Virus record (IMG/VR): IMGVR_UViG_3300031950_000010
Coordinates: 1-28,633 of that record
DNA length: 28,633 nt
Direction: 5' to 3' (one strand)
Source: a virus
Shown here: piece by piece, positions 27,929-28,633 of the stretch
How the letters are laid out: each line of letters starts with the position of its first letter
Numbering within the stretch: the first letter of the stretch is position 1
Made by a program: the position numbers and the translations under genes
Notes under the pieces: model-generated
What the model saw: only the letters and a program-made list of their open reading frames with translations
Told to the model about the DNA's origin: nothing
The model's database searches: none

Positions 27929-28450
27929 CTCGCACTCCACGATGAATCCCGCATTCGATGCGAACCGGTCAAGGAGAGGGGCCGAGTGACCGGCTACCAC
28001 TCGCACTCCACGACAAATCCTTAGGTCGATGCGACGGCCTGACCAGTACAGATCGGGGTAGTAGAAGCCTCGCACTCCACGGCAAACTCCTCATTCGATG
28101 CGACCTGCGCACGGTGGGGCAAATCATCCTCGCACTCCACGATGAATCTTGCATTCGATGCGACGGCGACATTCTGGTTGGCCGGGTGGTTGCCTACCAT
28201 CTCGCACTCCACGATGAATCCCGAATTCGATGCGACGCTGAAACTGCGAACTGGAGGGAAGCAGGAATGATTCTCGCACTCCACGACGAATCCCCCGCTC
28301 GATGCGACGCGCCGTCCATCTCGGGGCAAAAGCGGCACTCGATCTCGCACTCCACGACAAGTTCCCCATTCGTTGCGACACGCGCCAACCACGCCGCACT
28401 TACCTGATCATAAGCTCGCACTCCACGACAAGTTCCCCATTCGTTGCGAC
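27929..28450 (-). CRISPR. Phage-borne CRISPR-like array, eight 36-nt repeats
   Basis: Repeats lie at 27929-27964, 28000-28035, 28069-28104, 28129-28164, 28201-28236, 28273-28308, 28344-28379 and 28415-28450. The seven spacers are 35, 33, 24, 36, 36, 35 and 35 nt and all differ. On the plus strand every repeat begins CTCGCACTCCACG and ends TGCGAC (TGCGAA in the first); the middle 17 positions vary. Read on the minus strand the repeats run GTCGCA...CGTGGAGTGCGAG, with complementary ends (TCGCA/TGCGA), reminiscent of type V-F repeats that begin GTTGCA and end TGCAAC. The last two copies are identical, and degeneracy grows toward 27929, so the leader end is probably at 28450 with minus-strand transcription, the same direction as the Cas12-like gene. 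No adaptation genes are present. This block is the only long stretch without a gene. Confidence 0.88.
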
Positions 28451-28507
28451 GGCCTCTCGGCAACTCATCGTCGCACAGCAGCTTGCGGACGAGAATGCGA
28501 GAGGCCG
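28450..28507 (-). ncRNA. Structured leader with possible anti-repeat (tracr-like) next to the array
   Basis: On the minus strand CGGCCTCTCG pairs perfectly with CGAGAGGCCG (10 bp). After a small internal loop, CTCGTC pairs with GATGAG (one GU), then CGCA with TGCG, closing an 8-nt loop. The segment ACGATGAGTT (plus-strand 28471-28462) can pair with the repeat segments AACTTGTCGT (repeats 7, 8), GATTCATCGT (1, 4, 5) and GATTCGTCGT (6) over 10 positions using 2-3 GU pairs, so pairing survives the repeat variation. It lies between the 110-aa gene and the first repeat. Confidence 0.5.
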
Positions 28508-28633
28508 CCGCATCATGGCTACTCAGTCGCCATCTTTCCCGCCGCCGCTCGCGCCGGCAGAGCTGATAGCCTTCTGTGCGCGCGTAGCGCCAGACAGTTG
28601 CCTCCACAACAGCACCATGTCCTGTTTCGGCAC
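28507..28633. repeat. Terminal overlap, right copy
   Basis: This segment is identical to bases 1-127. It contains the junction side of the leader region and a second copy of the 3' end of the 110-aa gene (28523-28633, minus strand, truncated by the window edge). On the circular genome, base 28506 is followed by base 1. Confidence 0.9.

Noticed and set aside
27958-28607. Open reading frames running through the array on both strands (for example 27958-28407 plus and 28194-28607 minus)
   Set aside because: Their products are only the repeat translated over and over (SWSA / LALHDE type patterns) and have no ribosome sites; the array explains them.
1-28633. tRNA genes, integrase and attachment sites
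   Set aside because: Looked for and not seen; the HTH gene alone does not show lysogeny.

Overview
The window is the complete genome of a small tailed phage. The first 127 bases (1-127) are repeated exactly at the end (28507-28633), so the contig closes into a circle of about 28,506 bp. The gene set is that of a siphophage with an HK97-type head: P27-like small terminase, large terminase, HK97 portal, fused prohead protease and capsid, head-tail joining proteins, tail tube, frameshifted tail chaperone, tape measure, tail hub, endolysin and holin. The DNA is GC-rich, GTG starts are common, and two strong promoters lie so close to their start codons that leaderless mRNAs are likely. The host cannot be named. 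An AcrIII-1 gene implies a host population with cyclic-oligoadenylate-signalling type III CRISPR systems. No integrase, tRNA, cas1 or cas2 was seen.

Layout: a divergent control region (5249-5399) separates two transcription programs. Leftward (minus strand) from 5248 run an HTH regulator, a YqaJ exonuclease with RecT, small hypotheticals, a PDDEXK nuclease, a Zn-ribbon protein, a 50-aa membrane protein, a 462-aa Cas12-like protein and a 110-aa protein. Across the circle junction come a structured RNA segment and a CRISPR-like array of eight 36-nt repeats. The same strand continues with a replication initiator carrying internal iteron-like repeats, a DnaA domain IV-like protein, an HNH nuclease and the terminases. 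From a second promoter (23028-23056) follow the head, joining, tail and lysis genes, ending at 8389. A block with three glycosyltransferases sits inside the head-tail joining genes.

Rightward (plus strand), 5400-8392 is a separate operon of eight small genes. The first is a DUF1874/AcrIII-1 viral ring nuclease whose H47 and E88 fall at the numbers reported as catalytic in the founding member. The other seven are unrecognised and are candidates for further anti-defence functions. The coding DNA of this operon is packed with long perfect or near-perfect inverted repeats, far denser by eye than in the structural genes.

The most interesting system is the miniature type V-like CRISPR locus in the early recombination/replication operon. 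Its effector resembles the Cas12f/TnpB family in the central and RuvC regions. It lacks the zinc ribbon and the RuvC-III segment, and the usual RuvC-II glutamate position reads alanine. It is therefore probably a binding-only, RNA-guided protein. The adjacent array, a hairpin with a possible anti-repeat, and the lack of adaptation genes fit a compact phage-borne silencing system. The same phage thus appears to disarm host type III immunity while carrying its own RNA-guided effector.
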